From NCBI GenBank assembly GCA_021779665.1, contig JAJYAG010000032.1, positions 1 through 46,276 on the forward strand: a stretch of 46,276 nt of DNA, written 5' to 3'. The notes beneath the pieces were generated by a model. That model was given only the letters and a program-made list of their open reading frames with translations. It made no database searches and was not told where the DNA came from. The position numbers and the translations under genes are program-made. This stretch comes from Bacteroidota bacterium (GTDB taxonomy: Bacteria > Bacteroidota > Bacteroidia > Bacteroidales > JAAUTT01). This document shows positions 37,601-43,831 of the stretch, one piece after another (the stretch's first letter is position 1; every line of letters starts with the position of its first letter).

Positions 37601-38822
37601 GCAGCGGTTGCTTGTTTTTTATCAGCGAATTACGGTATTCTTCCGACTTATAATTAGTTACTTTGGGTTCCTGCCCCTTGTAGATAATAACCCTGCCTTT
37701 GTAATTATTTAAGTATCCGCTAATAAGTTTAGCGATATTCAGCAGAAGATGCTTCTCTTCTTTTAAAAAAGGGCCGTCGTATTCTTTCGGAAATTCTTTC
37801 AGGTAAAAGATCTCAATGCTTCCTTTTTTATTATCGATGGTAATAAAGCTCTCTTTCTGAAACCACGACGTATTTTTGAATTTCCTGTTGGTGTAAACTT
37901 TGCCTTCATACTTAATTCTTGCGGCGGTAAACTCAGGATATTGCCACGATTTTGGAAGAATATTGCAAATACGCTGCAAAGTCTCATCCACAGGCATTCC
38001 TTTGTTGATGATGAACGTAGTTTGATTGATAGCATTCAGTTCCTTGACTCTTTCGCGGTTTTGAGCCATTAATTTATCAAAGACTTCGCGCGAAGCAGAA
38101 CCAGAGAGAATATTAGACAGGTTGACAAGTAAATTCCGCTCTTCTTTTAAAAACGGGCCTTCAAATTCATCAGGAAATTCTACCAGATAAAATACTTCAA
38201 TTAACCCTTCATAATTATCGGGTGTGACAAATTTTTGTTTCTGCACCCAGCTGGATTCATTAAAGTTTGCGCTTATAAAAACTTTGCCATCATAAGTAAT
38301 TCTTGCTGCTGTTTGTTTTGGATATTGCCAGGCCTGCGGCAGAATGTTACAAATTTCCTGAAGCGACTCCACCAGGGAGTTGTGATTAATCAGGATTTCG
38401 GAAGCCAGTTTTATGCTGTCCAGCTCCTTTACGCGCTCGGTGTAATCGTGCTGTAGCCGCGAGAACAGATGTTTTGAAATGGTACCGGCTAAAATAAATC
38501 CAATTGAGCCAAGAAGATCACTGTTTATTTTGTCACTTTCCTTATTAAAATGAATCTCGACAGATCCTTTTTTATCGCCTGAAATGGAAAATACCGATCG
38601 TACATAATAAGGAGATAATTGAAAGTTATCGCTGGTATAGGCTTTATCTTCCAACAAAATTTTTGTGTGAAGCCGGGGACCTGAACTCAGGTTATCAGAT
38701 ATCAAATTGCAGCTTGCCACCAAAGCCTCGTCAAGCTTTTTGACATCCAGCAACAAGGTGCTCAGATGGTGTAGTACTGAATACCCGTTAGTCATATCCA
38801 CTGATCCGGAAGTATTATCCAT
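34644..38822 (-). CDS. GAF-GAF-GAF / receiver / PEP-synthase-type ATP-grasp signalling protein
   Basis: 1392-aa cytoplasmic protein, no signal or membrane segment. In order: three GAF-like modules (about 15-120, 130-245, 258-372; the second and third are close copies offset by 128 residues), a degenerate receiver (about 430-560, Met493 in place of Asp), a second receiver with intact residues (EDS 582-584, Asp653, Ser687/688, Lys706), then a PPDK/PEP-synthase N-terminal ATP-grasp domain (SLGGKGRGLAF at 839, PIAVRSSSISED at 931, FAGVFDTF at 948, LLQVKPL at 1200), and a C-terminal domain with GPGRWGTRDQYLGLP. The phospho-histidine and PEP-barrel domains of true PEP synthase are missing, so it is not a normal metabolic dikinase. 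From memory the receiver/receiver/ATP-grasp core recurs in other bacteria without assigned function. Confidence 0.85.
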   Translation of the reverse strand: MDNTSGSVDMTNGYSVLHHLSTLLLDVKKLDEALVASCNLISDNLSSGPRLHTKILLEDKAYTSDNFQLSPYYVRSVFSISGDKKGSVEIHFNKESDKINSDLLGSIGFILAGTISKHLFSRLQHDYTERVKELDSIKLASEILINHNSLVESLQEICNILPQAWQYPKQTAARITYDGKVFISANFNESSWVQKQKFVTPDNYEGLIEVFYLVEFPDEFEGPFLKEERNLLVNLSNILSGSASREVFDKLMAQNRERVKELNAINQTTFIINKGMPVDETLQRICNILPKSWQYPEFTAARIKYEGKVYTNRKFKNTSWFQKESFITIDNKKGSIEIFYLKEFPKEYDGPFLKEEKHLLLNIAKLISGYLNNYKGRVIIYKGQEPKVTNYKSEEYRNSLIKNKQPLQLFFNKQLLDKYIYLDMMKYKVKDILFVATLYDAFILENEDDFFEQFMGEIYQYSLFSLPRITGVTSGTEALELLNSTHFDLVILMVGMDSETPIALSEQIKAKKANLPVYLLLNQKSKIKHFEELVPAISTVDKLFVWNGNSQIMFAIVKSIEDNANVENDTKMGLVRVILLVEDSAQYYSKYLQFLYSIVFGQIQQILPEVEKNELNKISKMRSRPKILHATNYEEAVFIFNKYRDYMLCVISDMEFEQEGKLDKNAGVRFIKYIQSQTMGLPAILQSSDKNNERIAKRLGVQFLNKNSESLLTDLKNFLTFHLGFGNFIFRNKEGNKISVAKSLREFEQLLHTIPEESLYFHGSDNQFSLWLMARGEIQLAKLLNPIQISNFESLEDFRHHFIHAIKVYREEKKKGKILSFDETSELDEKNIVSFSSGSLGGKGRGLAFINTLIYNLDFSAVSGSINIRTPITVIIGTDEFEMFMEKNHLYEKIFSENLTYEEIKRQFMDASLSGTLIAKLEVFVSQVRKPIAVRSSSISEDSLNQPFAGVFDTFIVTNNLDDRKKTVEVLANAIKMVYASVYSDNARTYFKAVQHKVEEERMAVILQELVGNRFGDYYYPHISGTAQSYNYYPIANMKPEEGFAVTAVGLGYYVVGGNKSYRFSPKYPNIDIYTTKDLINSTQVNFYAVDMSKEHVDYINEGELATLALLDISEAEKHGTIKHCASVYNPDNDRVETGLDTYGPRIINFADILKYEYIPLAQTINLMLETIKEAFGSPVEIEYAVDLNKTENKLPSFYLLQVKPLVNSNFSYDIEVEEPDRSRTVLYSESSLGNGEVENIKDVIYIDVTKFNKLETLDMVKEIEMLNYMMIKENRRYVLIGPGRWGTRDQYLGLPVVWSQISNAKIIVEISLENFPLDSSLGSHFFHNVTSMNIGYLSVQDSSKTDYIEWDLLDKQRIVHRTKYFKHVQFKNDLTILMNGKKRTSCILYNA

Positions 38823-38858
38823 TGTTATATATCAAATCAATTGAGCTTTGAAAATAAA

Positions 38859-38866
38859 CAAATGTA
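38859..38866 (-). promoter_or_regulatory. -7 box TACATTTG before the GAF/ATP-grasp gene
   Basis: On the minus strand, perfect TAnnTTTG, 36 bp before the ATG at 38822. A TTTG lies 14 nt further upstream, shorter than the usual 18-21 spacing, so the match is partial. Confidence 0.4.
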
Positions 38867-38957
38867 AATAAATCCCGGAACAAAGTTTTAGGCCCCCAAG
38901 TCAAGAGTACCGGAATTATCGAAAGTGGAAAACCTAAACAGATACCCCTAAAAACAA

Positions 38958-38981
38958 AAAAAGCATTATAAAATGCTTTTT
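38958..38981 (-). terminator. rho-independent terminator after the small lipoprotein gene
   Basis: AAAAAGCATT / AATGCTTTTT with a 4-nt loop. On the minus strand it is followed by a T-rich run (T7GT5). It ends transcription coming from 39348 and separates it from the GAF/ATP-grasp gene. Confidence 0.85.
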
Positions 38982-39011
38982 CCGTTAATTTCCTTGATTC
39001 TATAAAGAAGA

Positions 39012-39107
39012 TTAATTTTTCTTTAAGAGAACAGGCTGGGTTCTTACACGACCTGTTTTTCTGTTTTTCAGATAAATTATAATCATGGATACTATCAATG
39101 CTGTCAT
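39012..39107 (-). CDS. possible 31-aa small membrane peptide
   Basis: ATG at 39107 and TAA at 39012-39014 on the minus strand encode a peptide with a short hydrophobic start (MTALIVSMIIIYLKNRK) and a basic tail. It lies 22 bp after the stop of the small lipoprotein gene and upstream of the shared terminator at 38981-38958, so it would be co-transcribed. There is no Shine-Dalgarno site. The ORF is too short to exclude chance. Confidence 0.35.
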   Translation of the reverse strand: MTALIVSMIIIYLKNRKTGRVRTQPVLLKKN

Positions 39108-39129
39108 TTTAATTTAAATTTAATTGTTA

Positions 39130-39348
39130 TTATCTTCTTCCATACGCAAGCTGCCTTCTCTCCTTCGACTTCTTCGCCTGATATTTGTTGCGTTTGGAGT
39201 AATCTACTTCCTTGTATTTTTTGTTCCTTGGATTATCCGATAATTTCGGCATCATCAACGATCGTCTTTCTGTTATTTCTCTGGATGAATTACAAGCTAT
39301 CCCTGTAACCATAAACACCAACAATAGGATAAAGATTGAAGATTTCAT
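39130..39348 (-). CDS. small basic lipoprotein, unknown
   Basis: 72 aa. Signal MKSSIFILLLVFMVTGIAC with Cys19 as probable lipidation site, though Gly rather than Leu at -3 makes the lipobox weak. The mature part is short and basic (NSSREITERRSLMMPKLSDN, then KKYKEVDYSKRNKYQAKK). Similar tiny Cys-SSR-type lipoproteins seem common in Bacteroidota, recalled without a family name. Followed by a possible 31-aa ORF and a strong terminator. Confidence 0.65.
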   Translation of the reverse strand: MKSSIFILLLVFMVTGIACNSSREITERRSLMMPKLSDNPRNKKYKEVDYSKRNKYQAKKSKERRQLAYGRR

Positions 39349-39578
39349 AAGCTTAACTTTGATGTTATGCCCATATTTACGACAACCGACTTAATTTATT
39401 TGGAAGTTAGATGAAAAAAAAACATCACAACTAAAACGTAGTAAAAATGGAATTATCAGGATAAAAATTAAAACAGTAAATTGTTGAATGTTTTTCAGTT
39501 AATCACCATAAAACTCCGGAATTAAAAATTTCTTCCACTTTTTTTAGGTGTGCCAATGTTTTTCAATAAAAATTATTT

Positions 39579-39586
39579 TAAATTTG
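39579..39586 (+). promoter_or_regulatory. -7 box TAAATTTG of tRNA-Leu(CAG)
   Basis: Perfect TAnnTTTG ending 11 bp before the mature tRNA start at 39598. No TTTG at the expected -33 distance. Confidence 0.55.
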
Positions 39587-39597
39587 CGAGCCTTTTT

Positions 39598-39681
39598 GCC
39601 CGGATGGTGGAATTGGTAGACACGCTAGTTTCAGGGACTAGTGCCCGAAAGGGTGTGCAGGTTCGAGTCCTGTTCCGGGTA
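39598..39681 (+). tRNA. tRNA-Leu (anticodon CAG)
   Basis: 84-nt class II tRNA. Acceptor GCCCGGA pairs with TCCGGGT (one G-T), anticodon stem CTAGT/ACTAG with loop TTCAGGG giving CAG, a long variable arm, and a T-loop TTCGAGT. Discriminator A; CCA is not encoded. Confidence 0.96.
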
Positions 39682-39699
39682 CAAAAAATTAAAAAGGAA

Positions 39700-39729
39700 T
39701 TTGAAATAAAACAGGATTGTTTATATTTG
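39700..39729 (+). promoter_or_regulatory. promoter of tRNA-Leu(GAG)
   Basis: TTTG (39700-39703), 18 nt, TATATTTG (39722-39729): both boxes of the Bacteroidota consensus, 14 bp before the tRNA. It shows that the second tRNA has its own promoter. Confidence 0.7.
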
Positions 39730-39743
39730 CGTCCTGAAAAAAT

Positions 39744-39827
39744 GCCCAGGTGGTGAAATTGGTAGACATACTACTTTGAGGGGGTAGCGCCGTAAAAAGC
39801 ATACGAGTTCGAATCTCGTCCTGGGCA
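39744..39827 (+). tRNA. tRNA-Leu (anticodon GAG)
   Basis: 84 nt. Acceptor GCCCAGG/CCTGGGC perfectly paired, anticodon stem CTACT/GGTAG with loop TTGAGGG giving GAG, long variable arm, T-loop TTCGAAT. Discriminator A, no encoded CCA. Its last 22 bases plus one flanking base are repeated at 40547-40569. Confidence 0.96.
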
Positions 39828-39828
39828 C
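39806..39828 (+). repeat. 23-bp direct repeat, copy 1 (3' end of tRNA-Leu), att-like
   Basis: AGTTCGAATCTCGTCCTGGG followed by CAC, covering the T-arm and acceptor 3' strand of tRNA-Leu(GAG). Identical to 40547-40569. Integrases commonly use exactly this part of tRNA genes. Confidence 0.85.
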
Positions 39829-39863
39829 ACAAAAAGCACTTAAGAAATTAAGTGCTTTTTGTG
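39828..39863 (+). terminator. terminator of tRNA-Leu(GAG)
   Basis: 16-bp perfect stem from CACAAAAAGCACTTAA and its complement, closed by a GAAA tetraloop (39844-39847) and followed by TTTTT. It starts directly after the tRNA and lies inside the direct-repeat-bounded segment. Confidence 0.93.
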
Positions 39864-39901
39864 TTTTTACAAAGCTCATCTTTTCCATCTTATCTTTTTT
39901 G

Positions 39902-39909
39902 TATTTTTG
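39902..39909 (+). promoter_or_regulatory. -7 box TATTTTTG of the toxin-antitoxin pair
   Basis: Perfect TAnnTTTG, 17 bp before the ATG at 39927. The -33 element is unclear. Confidence 0.45.
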
Positions 39910-39926
39910 CTTTTAAATACGGGATT

Positions 39927-40133
39927 ATGGAAACTATTATACTTGAAGTCAAAAATAAAGCCGACATTAAGTTCTGGCTAAATCTGGCAAAAAAAACCGG
40001 AACCCGGGCTTTTGTAACCAGCGAGAAAAAAGCTCTTTTAGGTGAGATAGAGGAAAGCCTTGAAGAAGTTAGAAAAATGCAGGAAGGAGCCCTACCCAAA
40101 AGAAGTATGAAAAAAATGTTGGATGAGAAATAA
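39927..40133 (+). CDS. antitoxin-like protein of a RelE/ParE-type module
   Basis: 68 aa from the ATG at 39927 (METIILEVKNKADIKFWLNL); the frame extends upstream without conserved sequence, and the -7 box at 39902 lies inside that extension. Small, charged, ending in an acidic-then-basic helix (EIEESLEEVRKMQEG). No clear DNA-binding fold is recognised. Placement before a RelE/ParE-like toxin with 11-nt overlap is the main evidence. It lies inside the 23-bp tRNA-derived direct repeats. Confidence 0.7.
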   Translation: METIILEVKNKADIKFWLNLAKKTGTRAFVTSEKKALLGEIEESLEEVRKMQEGALPKRSMKKMLDEK

Positions 40134-40461
40134 TGTAATTCCAACAGTAATTTTTGAAAAACGATTTAAGCGGTTTTCAAAAAAATTCAACTCTCTTTCC
40201 GAGGAAATTGCGCAATTAGAAAAAGAACTAATGGCTAATCCTAAAATGGGTGAATCACTTGGAGCGGGTCTGTTTAAGGTACGTCTTGCCAGTAAAGATA
40301 AAGGTAAAGGTAAAAGTGGAGGTTTCAGAGTTATTACTTATCTAATCGACGAAACAAATACCGGTACTGATATTTATCTTATCATCATTTACGATAAATC
40401 AGAAGAAAACAGTATTTCAAAATCTCAGTTGATGGATTTAGTTAAAAAAGTTTTTAAGTAA
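40123..40461 (+). CDS. type II toxin of the RelE/ParE (HigB-like) superfamily
   Basis: 112 aa. Core pattern FEKRFKRFSKKFNSLSEEIA, then NPKMGESLGAGLFKVRLAS, KGKGKSGGFRVITYLID, and IYLIIIYDKSEENSISKSQL, matching the RelE/ParE fold with its basic KGKGKSGG(F/A)RV stretch. Members usually cut mRNA on the ribosome, some poison gyrase; which applies is not clear from sequence. The start ATG at 40123 overlaps the antitoxin stop, implying coupled translation. Confidence 0.85.
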   Translation: MRNNVIPTVIFEKRFKRFSKKFNSLSEEIAQLEKELMANPKMGESLGAGLFKVRLASKDKGKGKSGGFRVITYLIDETNTGTDIYLIIIYDKSEENSISKSQLMDLVKKVFK

Positions 40462-40546
40462 GGCTTGATTGTGATTTATAAGATCTCAAGCAGTTTGCAG
40501 GTGAATTATATTTTGAACCTCAACTAACAATTAAAAACATCATATA

Positions 40547-40569
40547 AGTTCGAATCTCGTCCTGGGCAC
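40547..40569 (+). repeat. 23-bp direct repeat, copy 2 (orphan tRNA-Leu 3' end), att-like
   Basis: Exact copy of 39806-39828 without the rest of a tRNA: upstream bases do not form anticodon or D arms. It closes a 741-bp segment containing the terminator and toxin-antitoxin genes. Confidence 0.85.
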
Positions 40570-40611
40570 TTGAGATATAAAAACTTTACCAAAGAAGTTC
40601 CCCAAAAAAAT

Positions 40612-41271
40612 TTAAAGCCCCTGCAATTGAACAATGCCATTTTTTATAGCATAGATCACCAACCCTACCCTGTTTTTTACATTTAGTTTTTCAAATAATG
40701 CTTCACGGTATCCATCTACCGTCCTCAGGCTTACATTCATGGTGTCGGCTATTTCCTTATAAGTAGCCTCAGTACAAAGAAGTTCCAGAAATTTAATTTC
40801 GCGGTCGTTAAGCTTTACTGAATCTGTTTTTTCCCTTCCCACTTTAATCATGGAAGCCATGGTACTGCTTACCAGATCTGAATAATAATATCCTTTGGTT
40901 TTTATCTCATTGAGAGCGTTAATCAGTTCAGTAGGTTCAGCATCTTTCAATATATAGCCGTTCACACCAATTTTGATCATCTTGATAATCGAATCTTCCT
41001 CATCGAACATGGATAATATCAGGATACGCATACCGGGATGTTTCTTCTTTATCATCACGGCCGTGTCAAAGCCGTTCATTTCGGGCATGGCAATATCCAG
41101 TAACACTATTTCAGGAGGCTGACACAGCTTGAGATTTTCTGCAAATTCCTTTCCGTTGCTTGCTTCCCAAATTACTTCGAACGCATCGAATTTATTAATA
41201 AGTTCAACCATCCCCTTACGGAACAGAATATGGTCGTCGACAAGAACAACAGACGTTTTTTTATTACTCAT
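40612..41271 (-). CDS. NarL/LuxR-family response regulator
   Basis: 219 aa: complete receiver (DD at 12-13, phospho-acceptor Asp59 in IVLLDIAMPEMNG, Lys109 in GYILKDA) and a LuxR-type DNA-binding domain (LNDREIKFLELLCTEATYKE, then VSLRTVDGYREALFEKL). Its start lies 9 bp after the stop of the histidine kinase, so it is the cognate output of that kinase. Contrast with the degenerate receiver at 33982. Target genes unknown. Confidence 0.95.
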   Translation of the reverse strand: MSNKKTSVVLVDDHILFRKGMVELINKFDAFEVIWEASNGKEFAENLKLCQPPEIVLLDIAMPEMNGFDTAVMIKKKHPGMRILILSMFDEEDSIIKMIKIGVNGYILKDAEPTELINALNEIKTKGYYYSDLVSSTMASMIKVGREKTDSVKLNDREIKFLELLCTEATYKEIADTMNVSLRTVDGYREALFEKLNVKNRVGLVIYAIKNGIVQLQGL

Positions 41272-41280
41272 AATAACCTT

Positions 41281-42075
41281 TTACTCAATAGGCACTGTTA
41301 GCTGTACGATAGTTCCTCTTCCTTTTACGCTGTTAATTTCAATGTCCGCCCCAATTAACCTGGCCCGATGCACCATGTTCCCAACACCGGTACCCTTCTG
41401 ATTCTCAAGTGCAGCATCTGAAACATTGAAACCAACACCATCATCTTCGATGGTAAATTTTAAAAATTTGTCATTATAATCCAAACATACGGAAATATTA
41501 TGGGCATGCGCATGTTTGATGATATTATTTAAGGCTTCCTGCGCAATCCGGAAAATAATGAGTTGCTTCTGAGGTTCAAAAGCGGCTTCATCCCCATTGG
41601 TCTCGAATTTTAAATTAAACAAACCAATTTTATTAATGATATCGGCCTCCAGTTTCAAGGATTGTGAAAGACTATTCTGCGAAAGATGAATTGAATTCAG
41701 GGATTTGGATAATTGCCGTAAATCGTTGATGGCTTTTCCCACAAGATCTTTTGTGCTTAAGGCCTTGCTTCTGATTTCGGGATCGCAGTTATCCAGATTC
41801 AAGGTATTAAGATTTAATTTTGCAAGAGAGAGGATTTGCCCAATGTTATCATGAATTTCCTGAGATATACGTGTGAGGATTTGTTCTTCTTTTTCAATCT
41901 GTGCTTTGATGGCTTCTTCCTGATAGAGGATTTTCAGGTTACTCACCTCCTGTAAATGCTTACGGGCACGCGACTGATACTGAACTACTGCTGCCACGAT
42001 AATTCCTACCAGAACTATCAATAAGCATGTGATGGTGATTACAGCTACAACAATTTCTTTATCCTGTGCGAACAT
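41281..42075 (-). CDS. sensor histidine kinase, HisKA_3/NarX-like
   Basis: 264 aa. One membrane helix (about 8-32), a coiled coil, then the HisKA_3 dimerisation helix with His75 (ISQEIHDNIGQILSLAKLNL) and an HATPase domain: N box EALNNIIKHAHAH, G1 EDDGVGFNV, G2 GTGVGNMVHRARL. It has no sensory domain of its own; sensing may be done by the membrane protein encoded just upstream, whose reading frame overlaps this start by 31 bp. Confidence 0.94.
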   Translation of the reverse strand: MFAQDKEIVVAVITITCLLIVLVGIIVAAVVQYQSRARKHLQEVSNLKILYQEEAIKAQIEKEEQILTRISQEIHDNIGQILSLAKLNLNTLNLDNCDPEIRSKALSTKDLVGKAINDLRQLSKSLNSIHLSQNSLSQSLKLEADIINKIGLFNLKFETNGDEAAFEPQKQLIIFRIAQEALNNIIKHAHAHNISVCLDYNDKFLKFTIEDDGVGFNVSDAALENQKGTGVGNMVHRARLIGADIEINSVKGRGTIVQLTVPIE

Positions 42076-42674
42076 AAAAATGCAATTGAAAGGCTGGTGT
42101 ACAAAATATAATTTGGAATATTAAGCAAATAAAACTGAATTTCGTCCTTTAACTTATGAATTATATTGTACACCCCCAAAAAGGGGGAAACCAGACTGTA
42201 AAATATTAGTACGGCCACGCAAATCCAAAAGACAGGCCGTTCGGTAATTCCGAAATTTTCGTTTACCTCAATATTAAAAATGGTGTAAGTGGCCCAGGCA
42301 ATAAGCAACAAGGCCTCGATATTTATGTGGACACTTGGAAATTGGTTGATGGTATTGATAAAGAATGAAGAAATAATGCAAAAAACTATAAAACCCGGAA
42401 TGGAATAAAGCATGAGCTTGTTTATAACAGCTTTTGGGTTGAACGATCTAAAGTAAATAACCCATAAAGCATATTCAACAGGGATGTATACATGATACAC
42501 CGGATATGTATTTAACCCATAATATTTCAAAACCGACGAAAGCAGTTCTGTGAAAAGGGCTATACCAATCAGAAATTTAAAAATATACAAACCCTTTTCA
42601 CTTTTCTTGCAATATATAGACAGCAAAAGACTTGCAGCCAAAAAAAAGAGATAAATAATTCTGGATGTATCCAT
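42045..42674 (-). CDS. polytopic membrane protein, likely partner of the histidine kinase
   Basis: 209 aa, almost entirely hydrophobic with about six to seven membrane helices (first MDTSRIIYLFFLAASLLLSI). No recognised catalytic motif or family. It is the first gene of a three-gene unit with the kinase (31-bp overlap) and response regulator, so a membrane sensor or signal-relay role is inferred. The short charged end HRIKKLL is probably cytoplasmic. Confidence 0.75.
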   Translation of the reverse strand: MDTSRIIYLFFLAASLLLSIYCKKSEKGLYIFKFLIGIALFTELLSSVLKYYGLNTYPVYHVYIPVEYALWVIYFRSFNPKAVINKLMLYSIPGFIVFCIISSFFINTINQFPSVHINIEALLLIAWATYTIFNIEVNENFGITERPVFWICVAVLIFYSLVSPFLGVYNIIHKLKDEIQFYLLNIPNYILYTSLSIAFLCSHRIKKLL

Positions 42675-42767
42675 GCTGATTTATTAAATATTTGAACCAA
42701 CCACTCAGGCTTGGTTCTGATTTAGTTAATTATTTTATTGAATTAGGCTCTTAAGAAATAGTTTTGT

Positions 42768-42795
42768 CCACAGTCCTCAGACCACAGACGACAGA
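42768..42795. repeat. degenerate 7-bp tandem repeat, block A
   Basis: CCACAGT CCTCAGA CCACAGA CGACAGA: four heptads of one family. Same unit family as at 45429-45463 and, inverted, at 42880-42901. Confidence 0.6.
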
Positions 42796-42850
42796 TAACA
42801 ACCATGGCAAACTTTAAAAATCGGTGTTATTAACCAAAGCTGTATTGGCT

Positions 42851-42901
42851 GTGGACCTCCCGATAGCTATCAGGGAGACCGTGGTCTGTCGACCCGCTGT
42901 T
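42851..42901. repeat. inverted heptad repeat block B with a REP-like palindrome
   Basis: GTGGACC (42851-42857) and GTGGTCT GTCGACC CGCTGTT (42881-42901) are reverse-complement relatives of block A units. Between them lies the palindrome at 42857-42877. Confidence 0.5.
42857..42877. repeat. REP-like palindrome around GATAGCTATC
   Basis: CTCCC + GATAGCTATC + A + GGGAG: a 10-bp perfect palindrome nested in 5-bp arms with one bulged A. I have the impression that this core recurs between genes in Bacteroidota, but could not check. Confidence 0.55.
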
Positions 42902-42929
42902 ATGACTATTAATTAAACGCCTGCTTCAA

Positions 42930-43487
42930 TTATTTTAAATATGAACGAACAGTGCTGCAAATTTTACTTTCACCGGGAGCAGGAGGTATGGTTTCAACCA
43001 CTCCGCCATCATCAGGATTGGTTGCATCCTTTAACTTTCTCATCCCATCATCAGGTATTTCTTTCTTTTCGATACAGTTAATCAAAAAGTCGTCTCCATC
43101 AATGATTTCCTTTTCATCGTTCTTCACACCAACGGCAACCAAGGTAAGACCATCGGACCAGTTAGCCGGCTTTTCACCTTTTCCTCCCCAATCGGCCTCC
43201 GATTTAAGAGCAAAATAAAACCGCACTGCCTCACAGTTTTCCTGCGAAAGCAACCACAATAAAGATTCTTTGCCAATGGTGAATGCGGGGGTCTTCTTAA
43301 AGTCGATAAATTCTTCCATTTTTCTTTTCCTCAGCGCGTCCCAGAAGTTTTTAATCAGACCTCTTGCGCCATTTACAGAGATTGGTGCGCCAAACCCATA
43401 AAGTTTATGATGCTTTGGCCACTGATAGGTGATACCTGAAGGTTCAAGTTTGCCTTTTTTGCGGATTAGACCATCTTTTTGATTCAT
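42930..43487 (-). CDS. unknown 185-aa protein
   Basis: Soluble, without signal peptide. A central block (FTIGKESLLWLLSQENCEAV, then RFYFALK and LTLVAVGVKNDEKEII) resembles in layout a group of Bacteroidota proteins with a CxxxRxYFA...L-V-VGVD pattern that I recall as uncharacterised; this is a weak resemblance. The C-terminus is Asp/Pro-rich (NPDDGGVVETIPPAPGESK). It stands alone on its strand between repeat-rich gaps, which suggests an accessory gene. Start MNQKDGLIRKK at 43487. Confidence 0.65.
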   Translation of the reverse strand: MNQKDGLIRKKGKLEPSGITYQWPKHHKLYGFGAPISVNGARGLIKNFWDALRKRKMEEFIDFKKTPAFTIGKESLLWLLSQENCEAVRFYFALKSEADWGGKGEKPANWSDGLTLVAVGVKNDEKEIIDGDDFLINCIEKKEIPDDGMRKLKDATNPDDGGVVETIPPAPGESKICSTVRSYLK

Positions 43488-43831
43488 TGTTTGTGAGTTT
43501 TAAATTAAGCGGGTAGTTGAAACAAATGTAATGGATATGCATTCTAAATTCAATATACCGGGTTTTTCCCACAGACTTCATTCCAATCGCTTTTCATTAA
43601 TATACAATACCTTATGGCAAATAAACATGTTAAAAATACCGTGTTTTTCTTGATTTACTGCCGGTAAAATACCCAGTTTCCGCTGGTGATTTAATCCTAT
43701 AAACAGGTGTATTACACATTGCCTTAGCCCTATTTATTTATGAAATTTGTCCGCATAATTATCCGGTACCCGAAAACCTGAACAAACATTTGAAAACTGA
43801 TTATGATCCGGATCCGTTACAAACTATTCTT
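43488..43831. other. divergent intergenic region
   Basis: About 340 bp between the divergent unknown and radical SAM genes. No clear promoter consensus. A 13-codon frame MKFVRIIIRYPKT with stop (43740-43781) could be a leader peptide or chance. Nothing else seen. Confidence 0.4.

Noticed and set aside
34644-38822. Ordinary PEP synthase (ppsA)
   Set aside because: Only the ATP-grasp domain is shared; the phospho-histidine and PEP-binding barrel domains are missing and GAF/receiver domains take up the first 730 residues.
40541-40575. A third tRNA-Leu
   Set aside because: Only the T-arm and 3' acceptor strand are present; no D arm, anticodon arm or 5' acceptor strand. Treated as an att-like repeat.
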